Positions 7,256-14,183 of a stretch of DNA of 23,164 nt are shown piece by piece. The notes under the pieces were generated by a model. It had not been told where the DNA came from, ran no database searches, and saw nothing but the letters and a program-made list of their open reading frames with translations. Position numbers and translations under genes: made by a program. Within the stretch, counting starts at the first letter, position 1, and each line of letters starts with the position of its first letter. The DNA is from Vulcanimicrobiota bacterium (GTDB taxonomy: Bacteria > Vulcanimicrobiota > Vulcanimicrobiia > Vulcanimicrobiales > Vulcanimicrobiaceae), in contig DAHUYY010000006.1 of the NCBI GenBank assembly GCA_027306845.1, positions 1-23,164 on the forward strand. The letters run 5' to 3'.

Positions 7256-8058
7256 GAAGATTTCTCCATACGACGATCTTCGACGGCGGCGTTGAGCGCA
7301 CCGCCGAAAAGAAAGATCGAACCGATTAAATAAAACCAGAGCAGCAGGACGATCGGCGCCGTTAGTGCCCCGTAGATCGCCGTGTAATTAATATGCAGCG
7401 TGTAGAGCGTGAAAAGATACTGCACCAGCGGCCAGAGCGCCGCGCATAAGAGGGCGCCGGGCAACGCGGTGTCCCACGGAATATCACGATTGGGGAGCAG
7501 CCGATAGAGAAAAAGCGAGGCCGCGAAGACGAGCGCTAACGAAATTGCATAGGCGGAAATGTGCAGAAGATCGCGGCGATCCGGAATCTGCGCCAACGCA
7601 AAGGCCACCGAAAATACCACCGGCAGCACGAGCGCGACCAGTAATGCGAGGCCGAGAATCGGCAGTGCGACGACGGCGACGGCGATATGCGCTGCCAACG
7701 GTCGACGTTCTTCAATCTTCATCGTGCGATCGAGTGCGAAGGCAAGCGACATAAAGAGATTCTTGGCCGACCAAACGAGCACGACCAGCGCGATGATACT
7801 GGTTATTCCGCGACCGTAATAGTACGCACTGAGATTCGCGGCGACGACGTGATGGAGCGTCGGGGCGAGTTCGTCGAAGAAAGCAAGCACCCGCTCGCGA
7901 CCGTTGTGGATGAAGATCGAGACGCCGCCGATTGCGAGGACGACGAGCGGAAAGAGCGAGAAAAGCGCGTTGAAAGCGACCGCCTGGGCTGCAAAGGCGC
8001 AGCCCTCGGAAGAGAAACGCGCACCGGCATTCCTGAAGATCGCAAAGATTCGCGCCAT
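7252..8058 (-). CDS. YihY/BrkB-family inner-membrane protein
   Basis: A 268-residue protein with about six hydrophobic segments. The signature AFAAQAVAFNALFSLFPLVV near the N-terminus, VWSAKNLFMSLAFALDR in the middle and TAIYGALTAPIVLLLWFYL near the C-terminus are those of the YihY/UPF0761 family, once misnamed ribonuclease BN; the molecular role is unsettled, with envelope integrity proposed. The ATG at 8058 is chosen because the conserved region begins right after it; the frame is open to 8199 but that part overlaps the divergent plus-strand gene and looks non-conserved. No clear ribosome-binding site is visible. The stop overlaps the hydrolase start. Confidence 0.9.
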   Translation of the reverse strand: MARIFAIFRNAGARFSSEGCAFAAQAVAFNALFSLFPLVVLAIGGVSIFIHNGRERVLAFFDELAPTLHHVVAANLSAYYYGRGITSIIALVVLVWSAKNLFMSLAFALDRTMKIEERRPLAAHIAVAVVALPILGLALLVALVLPVVFSVAFALAQIPDRRDLLHISAYAISLALVFAASLFLYRLLPNRDIPWDTALPGALLCAALWPLVQYLFTLYTLHINYTAIYGALTAPIVLLLWFYLIGSIFLFGGALNAAVEDRRMEKSS

Positions 8059-8081
8059 CGCGTGCGGTATATCGCCGTATC

Positions 8082-8591
8082 GTGCCGTTTCTCCCACCGC
8101 CCCGCCTCCTGCGCGATGGAGCGCCGATCGGTTCCTACCGTCCGGTGCTGCTCCGCAGCGGGCACCTCTACGCGCCGGCTTGGCCGGTCGTTGCGGCATT
8201 TGTCGACCGCATCATTCGCGTCGGGGATCGGCTCTATATCTATCGGAACGGGCGCTGCGTGGTCGTGCGCGTGCCGCATTCGACGGATCGGACGCTCGCC
8301 GAGCTCTATCTGCCGCTCGCGGCGACATTGCGCCCGCTCGGCGATGTGGTAAATTACGTGGCGCCGACGCGCACGGTGGAGGTTCGAACACCGCAGCCGA
8401 GGCTCATGGTGCATCTGCCGCGACAGCCCAATCCCGTGCCGCGCACGGTCTTCGCGCCGCGCGTGGCGCCGACACCGCGGCCGCACTGGAACGGCGTGCC
8501 GTTGCCGCGCCGCACGCCGCTGCCGGCTATCGCCCCGAGCGCACCACCGAATGCCCGAGCGCCGCAAGATCGGCCTTCGCCGAACCGGTAG
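8082..8591 (+). CDS. Small Pro/Arg-rich hypothetical protein, possible stalk-like domain
   Basis: Not recognised with confidence. The 169-residue frame uses G/C-ending codons like its neighbours, which favours a real gene. Residues about 8-65 (LLRDGAPIGSYRPVLLRSG, then APAWPVVAAF and LYIYRNGRCVVVRV) resemble the small beta domain found at the N-terminus of copper amine oxidases and in stalk proteins, by pattern only. The rest is Pro/Arg-rich and probably disordered. There is no signal peptide from this GTG start and no ribosome-binding site, and the frame is open upstream, so the start may be wrong. Its 3' end overlaps the convergent dehydrogenase by 65 bases, and only 23 bases separate it from the divergent YihY gene. 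Confidence 0.55.
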   Translation: MPFLPPPRLLRDGAPIGSYRPVLLRSGHLYAPAWPVVAAFVDRIIRVGDRLYIYRNGRCVVVRVPHSTDRTLAELYLPLAATLRPLGDVVNYVAPTRTVEVRTPQPRLMVHLPRQPNPVPRTVFAPRVAPTPRPHWNGVPLPRRTPLPAIAPSAPPNARAPQDRPSPNR

Positions 8592-9384
8592 CGGCGAGCT
8601 CTGCAAGTCGGCCGGCGACCGCATCGATGACCGGCAGCGCCGCATCGTATGCAGCACCCTGCATGAGCCGCGCATCTTTGAGCGCCATATCGACCGACCA
8701 GGTGACGCTCTCGTCGCCGCTGGCCATGCGGCGGCCGCGCCCCTCGATCTGCCCCTTCGGATCGTAGAAGTCGAAGATGCTAAAGCTCTCGGGCCCGGTG
8801 AGCCCCTGCGCCGCACCGATCTGCAGCACGTCGGCGATCCCGCCGATCACCGCGAGAATCATCGCGTTGCCAAGCAATTTATAGATCGCCGCCGCTTCGG
8901 TACGCTCGCCGAGATCGCGCACCGTTCCGGTCATTACCGCGAGGTGTTCGCGCACGCGCGCGATCTCGGCGCGGTCGCCGCTGACGAGCATCGAGCCCGT
9001 GCCGTCGAGCGCGTTGGGCGGCCCCATAAAGACCGGCGCATGCAGATAGTGAAAGCCTTTTGCACGAAGGTCGGCGGTGCGTGCCGCGACGCGCTGCGGT
9101 AGACAGGTCGTGTGATCGCAGATCGGTATCGCGGCGTCGAGCGTCGGCAAAATGCGTTCGAGCACGCTCTCGACGGCGCTATCGTCGCTGAGGCAGAGAT
9201 GGATATAATCGGCGCCGAGCGCGGCCTCTTCGGGGCTCGCAGCGAGATGCACGCCGATCTCGGCGAGCGGCTCTGCGTGCGCGCGCGTGCGATTCCACAG
9301 GCGCACGGCATCGCCGCGGCGGCGGAATGCGCGCACGAAATTGGAGCCGAGGAGCCCCGCTCCGTAGAAAGCGATCGTTTTCAT
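8527..9384 (-). CDS. NAD(P)-dependent oxidoreductase, 3-hydroxyisobutyrate dehydrogenase-like
   Basis: The 285-residue product is a beta-hydroxyacid dehydrogenase. The Rossmann loop is FYGAGLLGSNF (GxGxxG at 8-13). DHTTCLP (90-96) matches the family's D-x-S-T-x-x-P segment, with Thr for Ser. The catalytic Lys is Lys169 in IYKLLGNAM, equivalent to the K-x-x-x-N motif. A C-terminal helical domain with ALKDARLMQ completes the fold. Members reduce or oxidise small hydroxyacids or imines (HIBADH, tartronate semialdehyde reductase, imine reductases); the substrate cannot be read from the sequence. Arg in WNRT at 30-33 after strand 2 suggests NADP preference. ATG at 9384 overlaps the stop of the DUF610 gene. 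Confidence 0.88.
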   Translation of the reverse strand: MKTIAFYGAGLLGSNFVRAFRRRGDAVRLWNRTRAHAEPLAEIGVHLAASPEEAALGADYIHLCLSDDSAVESVLERILPTLDAAIPICDHTTCLPQRVAARTADLRAKGFHYLHAPVFMGPPNALDGTGSMLVSGDRAEIARVREHLAVMTGTVRDLGERTEAAAIYKLLGNAMILAVIGGIADVLQIGAAQGLTGPESFSIFDFYDPKGQIEGRGRRMASGDESVTWSVDMALKDARLMQGAAYDAALPVIDAVAGRLAELAATGSAKADLAALGHSVVRSGR

Positions 9385-10334
9385 TTTCGTTCCGGCCCTG
9401 GTGCCTTTCCGTCGATAGCGACGAGCGTTCGCGCGAGGACGAAGGTAATGCCCTCGCGTTCGAGTTCGGGATAGAGTGCGCGCACCGCGGCAAGCGTTGC
9501 CGGGCGTGGATGCCCGATCGCGATCGCGCTGCCGTGCGCCAACGCGATGCGCGCCGCAAGACGCAGTTGCGCCTCGACGGCGGGTACGGTGTTGCGATCG
9601 TCGAGAAAGACATTCCGCGCGGCGTTCGGGACCCCGTATGCGCGCGCAGTCTGCTGCGCAACGGTCGTCGCGATGGTGCGCGAATCGATGAAGAAGAGGC
9701 CGCGACGTTTGAAGACGCGCATCACCGCCGCCATAACGCGCGGGTCGGAGGTGGCGCGACTTCCTTCATGGTTGTTCGCGCCCTCTGCATAGGGCACCGC
9801 GTCGATATCGCGTGCCGTCTGCGCCTCGATCGTTTCGTCGTTCATCGCGACCATGATTTTCCCGGGGCCGGGATCGAGCGCGGCGATCGGTTGCATCGGC
9901 AGGTGCAGCATCACGCCTTTCCCGGCAGCATGGGCCTCGTCGGCGATGCGGGTGGTGTAGCGCACCTCCGGCAAGATCGCCAGCGTCAGCGGAATCGGCA
10001 GCGCGATATAGCCTTCCTCGATGTGCAGCCATTGGCCGCAATCGTCGACGATTAGCGCGAGGCGCGCGCGGCCGCTCGGCGATGGGGGGCTTGTGGCGAG
10101 GACGGCGGGGCTACGGTGCGGCCGCGGACTCGGTGGAGGCGTCGGCGTCGCGGTGGGTGCGGAGACCGGTGCAGCCGTTTGTGCCGCCGTGGGGTGCGGC
10201 CGCACCGCCAAGCGTTCGGGAGCGCGCGGCACGAGGAAGGAGCGCGCGAACAAGACTCCAACGATGAGCGCGAGAGCCGCGACCAGTGCACGAACGAGGG
10301 TAATTCGGGGGCGGCGATGCGAACAGCGTGGCAT
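9381..10334 (-). CDS. DUF610/YibQ-family divergent polysaccharide deacetylase
   Basis: A 317-residue exported protein: one membrane anchor (about 12-32), a Pro/Thr/Ala-rich linker (37-86), then the DUF610 catalytic-like domain. Motifs are ALIVDDCG (Asp97-Asp98), MLHLPMQ (142-148), GANNHEGS (185-192), FFIDSRT (214-220) and AIAIGHP. These are the conserved blocks of the divergent polysaccharide-deacetylase family typified by YibQ, whose metal-site residues differ from classical NodB enzymes. YibQ is often next to the peptidoglycan hydrolase factor EnvC and a C-terminal protease; neither is adjacent here. GAGG lies 5-6 bases before the ATG. The stop overlaps the dehydrogenase start. Confidence 0.9.
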   Translation of the reverse strand: MPRCSHRRPRITLVRALVAALALIVGVLFARSFLVPRAPERLAVRPHPTAAQTAAPVSAPTATPTPPPSPRPHRSPAVLATSPPSPSGRARLALIVDDCGQWLHIEEGYIALPIPLTLAILPEVRYTTRIADEAHAAGKGVMLHLPMQPIAALDPGPGKIMVAMNDETIEAQTARDIDAVPYAEGANNHEGSRATSDPRVMAAVMRVFKRRGLFFIDSRTIATTVAQQTARAYGVPNAARNVFLDDRNTVPAVEAQLRLAARIALAHGSAIAIGHPRPATLAAVRALYPELEREGITFVLARTLVAIDGKAPGPERK

Positions 10335-10425
10335 GGAGCCTCACTTCGCTCTCGAGGCCCCGCACCCGTTCGCCGCCGGCGAGATCTCTCGATGCATTTA
10401 TCATAGCACCATTGGAGGACCGATC

Positions 10426-10875
10426 GTGGCTGAAACCCTCGCGAAGCGTCCGCACGGAGTCGGGCGCATTATCGGCGCCGGCATCGTCGGCGGCATCATC
10501 GTCGATCTCTTTCTCATCCTCGTGCATGCAGCACCATTCCCGGGGATCTACATGTTCATCGCGTCAGGATTGGTCGGGCCCGCGGCCGTTTCGTCATCGT
10601 GGTATATCGCGCTCGGTATTCTGCTGCACCTCATCATTTCAATCGTTTGGGCGGCGATCTACGTCGCCGTCTTCTTGCGGCTCTTTCCGAAGCTTCCATG
10701 GTGGGGGAATGCCGTGATCTTCGGTGTCGTCGTGATGCTCGGTATGCAGGTCCTTCTGTTGAGCAAGCACCTCGAGCCCGCGTTCCCGACCGGGATGGGG
10801 CTGGTGACCAACCTCATCGCCCACATCGTCTTTTTCGCCCTGCCGGTCGCCTACATACTGCGGAACGATCTGTAA
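10426..10875 (+). CDS. Four-helix integral membrane protein of unknown function
   Basis: Not recognised; a loose resemblance to YagU/DUF1440-type small membrane proteins is possible but unproven. The 149-residue protein has hydrophobic segments at about 14-34, 60-85, 93-113 and 123-145, with a short basic N-terminus, so it probably lies in the inner membrane. The GTG at 10426 is fixed by a strong GGAGGA at 10414-10419, six bases upstream. The frame is open much further upstream, but that stretch is antisense to the DUF610 gene and is ignored. A 91-base spacer separates it from the divergent DUF610 gene and must hold both promoters. Confidence 0.8.
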   Translation: MAETLAKRPHGVGRIIGAGIVGGIIVDLFLILVHAAPFPGIYMFIASGLVGPAAVSSSWYIALGILLHLIISIVWAAIYVAVFLRLFPKLPWWGNAVIFGVVVMLGMQVLLLSKHLEPAFPTGMGLVTNLIAHIVFFALPVAYILRNDL

Positions 10876-10917
10876 TTGCAGCGCGACGATCGAGGGGAGC
10901 GATACGTTCCAACCAGC

Positions 10918-11826
10918 ATGAAGGCGCGTATCGCTCTCCTCGTCGGCATCCTCGCAACCTTACTGCTCGGGGCGCTCGCCGGGCAGAGCGCGCGTGCGGT
11001 TTCGGCGGCGCCGGATGCAACGGCGAGCTATCCGCCGATCGGCAATTACGTCGTGCTCTTTGCAAAGATCCGCAGCGTCTTTCGTTCGCATCGGCCGCCG
11101 CCGCCGTACGAGACGTACGAGCTCTTTCGCAAACAGATGACCGACTATGGGTATCCGGACTACGATAATACCTATCAGGTCGATTACTGGTGCCGCAACT
11201 CCGATCGCGCCTGCTTGAAACGCAAGCTCTATCACCTGGGAGCGATCGGACGGATGCGCTTCGAACGCGCCGCGTTTAACGAAGATTACGATCCGGGCCC
11301 GCCGACTGCAGATATCTTTCAGCGCGCTCCGGCGACGCCGCGCCCGAAAACCTTTAAACCGACCCCCGAGCCGGCCTATACGCCGCTACCGACGATTATC
11401 GTGGTAAAGGCGCTCTACGATCCCGATTACGAGATTATCGATGTGACGCGCGACGGACCGCTGCTCGACGTCCACGTGAAGCCACGGCGCACGCCGATGC
11501 GCAACCGCTTACGCGAGCTCTGGGTCGATGCGCGGACGTTGGAGATCGAAAAATTTACCGCGACGGATCGACTATTCGTGACCGGCGACGGTGCAACGAA
11601 GATCTACCCGGTGCTCTTTACCTGTACGATGGGGCGCGTCGACGGCTACCCCGTCATCACCCATATCGAGGGCCGCGTCGGCGGCGGATATGAAGATGAC
11701 GGCAAGCACGTCACCTACAACTACAAGAAAATCCGCTTCCCGAAGAGCCTCCCGTCGTGGTATTTCAACGCTCGCAATTACGGCAGCCATCTCGACGATG
11801 CGCCGCTCACCGGCGATCAGCGGTGA
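10918..11826 (+). CDS. Secreted hypothetical protein
   Basis: Not recognised. The ATG at 10918 begins a signal peptide (MKARIALLVGILATLLLGAL, then AGQSARA) on a 302-residue protein; a TTG in frame at 10876 follows the previous stop but would bury the signal. The mature part has a Tyr-rich region (YETYELFRKQMTDYGYPDYD), a conserved-looking YWCRNSDRACLKRKL with two Cys that could form a disulphide, a Pro/Thr-rich linker (about 140-165), and a C-terminal beta-rich domain with LWVDARTLEIEKFTATDRL. That last phrase recalls LolA-type outer-membrane sorting proteins, only by eye. GAGGGGAG lies about 17 bases upstream, rather far for a ribosome-binding site. It sits 42 bases after the membrane-protein gene and may be cotranscribed. 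Confidence 0.78.
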   Translation: MKARIALLVGILATLLLGALAGQSARAVSAAPDATASYPPIGNYVVLFAKIRSVFRSHRPPPPYETYELFRKQMTDYGYPDYDNTYQVDYWCRNSDRACLKRKLYHLGAIGRMRFERAAFNEDYDPGPPTADIFQRAPATPRPKTFKPTPEPAYTPLPTIIVVKALYDPDYEIIDVTRDGPLLDVHVKPRRTPMRNRLRELWVDARTLEIEKFTATDRLFVTGDGATKIYPVLFTCTMGRVDGYPVITHIEGRVGGGYEDDGKHVTYNYKKIRFPKSLPSWYFNARNYGSHLDDAPLTGDQR

Positions 11827-11829
11827 GCG
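11804..11829. terminator. Stem-loop over the overlapping convergent stops
   Basis: CGCTCACCG (11804-11812) and CGGTGAGCG (11821-11829) form a perfect 9-bp stem with an 8-base loop. The plus-strand TGA lies in the right arm and the msrA stop lies in the loop. The two genes overlap by 10 bases. There is no T-tract; a bidirectional terminator role is inferred from position and symmetry. Confidence 0.45.
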
Positions 11830-12458
11830 TGCGCGACGAGGCGCGGAAACGCTTTCTTCAGCGCGCGTAATTTCGGCAGATCGACCTCCACGATGTAGGG
11901 ATCGTTCGGATGCCGGAGTTCGAAGTTCTGATGGTAGGCTTCGGCGCGATAGAACGCGCGCAGCGGTGCCACGACGGTAACGATGGGGGCGTTGTAGCGG
12001 TGCGCTTTGGCGAGCGCGGCGATCGTCGCTTCGGCGACCTTTCGCTGCCGTGCCGTCGTGTAAAAAATCTCCGAACGATATTGGGGTCCACGGTCGGGGC
12101 CTTGGTAATCGAGTTCGGTCGGGTTCTGCGCGACCGTAAAATAGACGGCGAAGAGTTGCTGTAACGAGATAACGTGCGGATCGAACCAGATCTCGACCGA
12201 TTCGGCCTGCCGCGTCAACCCCGTGCTGACGATCTCGTAATGCGCGGTTCTCGCCGAACCGCCGGCGTAGCCGACGACGGTGCGCTCCACCCCGACGAGC
12301 CGTTGGAAGACCGCCTGCATACCCCAGAAACAACCGCCGGCGAGGACGATCCGCTCCGTCGCCGGCCGCGCTGCGGCCCGAAGCGGGGCGGCTCCTAGTG
12401 TGCCGGCGAGAAGAAAGATCGATAGTGCAGCGCTACGTGTGCGTCGAGAGAGCTTCAT
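11817..12458 (-). CDS. msrA: Exported peptide-methionine (S)-S-oxide reductase
   Basis: MsrA repairs methionine-S-sulfoxide. The catalytic GGCFWG (Cys43) and following MQAVFQRLVGV, VVGYAGG, QYRSEIFY and EAYHQNF segments identify it. An N-terminal signal peptide (MKLSRRTRSAALSIFLLAG, then ...PLRAAA) implies a periplasmic enzyme protecting envelope proteins. Two oddities are visible. Cys43 is the only cysteine in the protein, so there is no resolving Cys and reduction must come from an external thiol or partner. The usual GHAE segment reads TRQAES, keeping the Glu but losing the Gly-His. No msrB or thioredoxin-like partner is adjacent. It lies 46 bases downstream of the haem-sensor cyclase on the same strand. 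Confidence 0.93.
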   Translation of the reverse strand: MKLSRRTRSAALSIFLLAGTLGAAPLRAAARPATERIVLAGGCFWGMQAVFQRLVGVERTVVGYAGGSARTAHYEIVSTGLTRQAESVEIWFDPHVISLQQLFAVYFTVAQNPTELDYQGPDRGPQYRSEIFYTTARQRKVAEATIAALAKAHRYNAPIVTVVAPLRAFYRAEAYHQNFELRHPNDPYIVEVDLPKLRALKKAFPRLVAHAHR

Positions 12459-12504
12459 GCCTTGGAAAACGCGTGAGGCGCCGCGCTGGATTCATCGCGG
12501 CACG

Positions 12505-14100
12505 CTATGGCGGCGCGTCGTTCGGTGGCACGTCGTTCGGCGGAGCGATGCTCCGGGCCGCCGCGAGCAGCAGCGCACGCGTCTTTTCCCGCGCCGCGGC
12601 GTCGAGCGCGTCGATATCGAGATAGAGATCGATGCCGTCGGCATGTTCGCTGAATATCCGGCGGTGCTCGCTTGCCCCATCGCGGAGCCCGTCGAGCACG
12701 TAGGGCACGATTTCACGCGGGATGCCCTTCACGGAGATCGGCGCGAGAGGATGGGCAGCGACGATATCGCGCACGAGGGCGTAGGTCTCGTAACTCAAGA
12801 TGATGCTCCCGGGTTCGGCGACCGTCTCTAACCGCGCCGCCAGGTTCACCTCGGCACCGACGATCGTGTAATCCATGCGCACCGAACTACCGAAGTTTCC
12901 CACGTTAACGAAACCGGTATTGATGCCCATGCGCGCCTGGAAGGGGTGTTCGATGCCGCTATGGCTCCAGCGGGCGCTTAATTCCGTCAGCCGCTTTTGC
13001 ATCGCCGTCGCCATTTTCACGCAGGCTACGGCATCGTCGACGACGCCCATGCTCTCGGGGTCGCCGAAAAAGACCAGCATCGCGTCACCGACGAATTTAT
13101 CGATCGTCCCGCCGAACTCTAACGCAATCGCCGACATCTCGTCAAAATATTCGTTGAGGACGGCGGTAAGCTCTTCGGGTGCGAGCCGTTCGCTCGTAGC
13201 GGTGAAATCTTTGATATCGGAGAAAAAGATCGTGAGTTTTTTGCGTTGCGTATGAAGCTCGGTCCCGGTTCTTCCGCTGAAGATGCTTTCATAGATCTGC
13301 GGTGAGATATACCGCGAGATATTTGTCGAGAGGCCTAGCAGCGTGTCGTTGGCATGCGAGAGATCGGCATTCGCGCGGTCGATGATGGCGGCTTGTTTGC
13401 GCTGCTGCAGATAGACCGTTACCCCGAGCGCGAGCGCTACGAAGATATAGAGCAGCAAATACTGGAACGAGTAGAGATTCATCGCCAGCGGCTCGCTGAG
13501 AACCAGTTCTTGGATGCCGCCGACCTCGCCGATCTTCCAATCGCGTTTGGGGCTGTTGGGATCGGCGTTATGGCAGGCGACGCAGGAAGCGGTCATCACG
13601 ATCGGCGTGGCGTAGCGCACCTCGGCGGTGAGGCCGTGCCAGGTGCTGCTGGAGATCGTCGCCGAGGGGTGCGCTGCAAGCGTGCGCAGAGCGGCGCGCT
13701 CGAAGCCGTCGAGCCGATGCGGCGGGCGCCCCTTAAACGGCAGATGCGAGAGAAAGCGATAGCGTACGTTGCGCTGATCGCGCGCGATCACCCCGCCGAG
13801 CGCAAGCGAGAAGGTCGCGGGGATGGGAATCGCGCCGGGGTGCCCCTTAAAGTGCGCCGTCACGACGACATCGTGGGGGTTCTGCTGGACGCTGGCGACG
13901 ATCGTATTGGCGTAGTAATCGCGGATCGAGGTGATGACGCGGTCGAACGCCCGGGACTGCGTCTGGAGGAAGTCGGCCGAGATCGCGCGCAGGTCGAAGA
14001 AGAGCGCCATCGGCAAGCCGAGGAGCAAGACGACCAGGAAGGCCGCGAGAGGCCAAGAGCCTGCGAGGGTTCTCAAGCGTTTTTGCAGGGTTTCCTCCAC
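12505..14100 (-). CDS. Membrane nucleotide cyclase with periplasmic c-type haem sensor domain
   Basis: Domain order: membrane helix about 15-36; periplasmic domain about 40-205 of the Tll0287-like/DUF3365 type with a haem-c motif CVACH at 173-177; membrane helix about 210-230; a linker helix; class III cyclase domain about 280-470. Catalytic residues are complete: metal Asp295 (FFSDIKDF) and Asp339 (FVGDA), Lys335 and Thr412 in the purine-selecting positions (the Lys/Thr pair of class IIIb adenylyl cyclases), Asn419 and Arg423 (VNLAAR). It should make cAMP in response to a periplasmic ligand or redox signal. The start is uncertain: GTG 14100 is used here, TTG 14154 lies at or before the likely transcript start, and CTG 14088 has GGAGG five bases upstream. 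Confidence 0.9.
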   Translation of the reverse strand: MEETLQKRLRTLAGSWPLAAFLVVLLLGLPMALFFDLRAISADFLQTQSRAFDRVITSIRDYYANTIVASVQQNPHDVVVTAHFKGHPGAIPIPATFSLALGGVIARDQRNVRYRFLSHLPFKGRPPHRLDGFERAALRTLAAHPSATISSSTWHGLTAEVRYATPIVMTASCVACHNADPNSPKRDWKIGEVGGIQELVLSEPLAMNLYSFQYLLLYIFVALALGVTVYLQQRKQAAIIDRANADLSHANDTLLGLSTNISRYISPQIYESIFSGRTGTELHTQRKKLTIFFSDIKDFTATSERLAPEELTAVLNEYFDEMSAIALEFGGTIDKFVGDAMLVFFGDPESMGVVDDAVACVKMATAMQKRLTELSARWSHSGIEHPFQARMGINTGFVNVGNFGSSVRMDYTIVGAEVNLAARLETVAEPGSIILSYETYALVRDIVAAHPLAPISVKGIPREIVPYVLDGLRDGASEHRRIFSEHADGIDLYLDIDALDAAAREKTRALLLAAARSIAPPNDVPPNDAPP

Positions 14101-14158
14101 GATGGCGAAGTTCTGCGGGGGCGGGTGGCGTTCATTCGCCTTGCAAACAATCAACCCC

Positions 14159-14164
14159 AGTATA
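14159..14164 (-). promoter_or_regulatory. Possible -10 element for the haem-sensor cyclase
   Basis: The minus strand reads TATACT here, a good -10 hexamer in a GC-rich spacer. A matching -35 about 17 bases upstream is not convincing. If used, transcription would begin near 14152, just inside or beyond the TTG at 14154, which argues for a start further in. Confidence 0.3.
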
Positions 14165-14169
14165 AGATT

Positions 14170-14183
14170 GGAGGCCCTGGCTG
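14170..14183 (+). promoter_or_regulatory. Shine-Dalgarno deciding a CTG start
   Basis: GGAGG at 14170-14174 is followed after six bases by an in-frame CTG at 14181. The first conventional start in frame is TTG at 14244, which has no ribosome-binding site and would cut off the first strand of the receiver fold. An in-frame TAA at 14163-14165 limits the upstream extent. Confidence 0.55.

Noticed and set aside
7803..8816. 337-codon minus-strand frame over the YihY start and the small Pro-rich gene
   Set aside because: Arg/Ser-rich low-complexity translation; conflicts with three better supported genes.
10021..10425. N-terminal extension of the four-helix membrane protein
   Set aside because: The frame is open but antisense to the DUF610 gene; the GGAGGA before 10426 fixes the later start.
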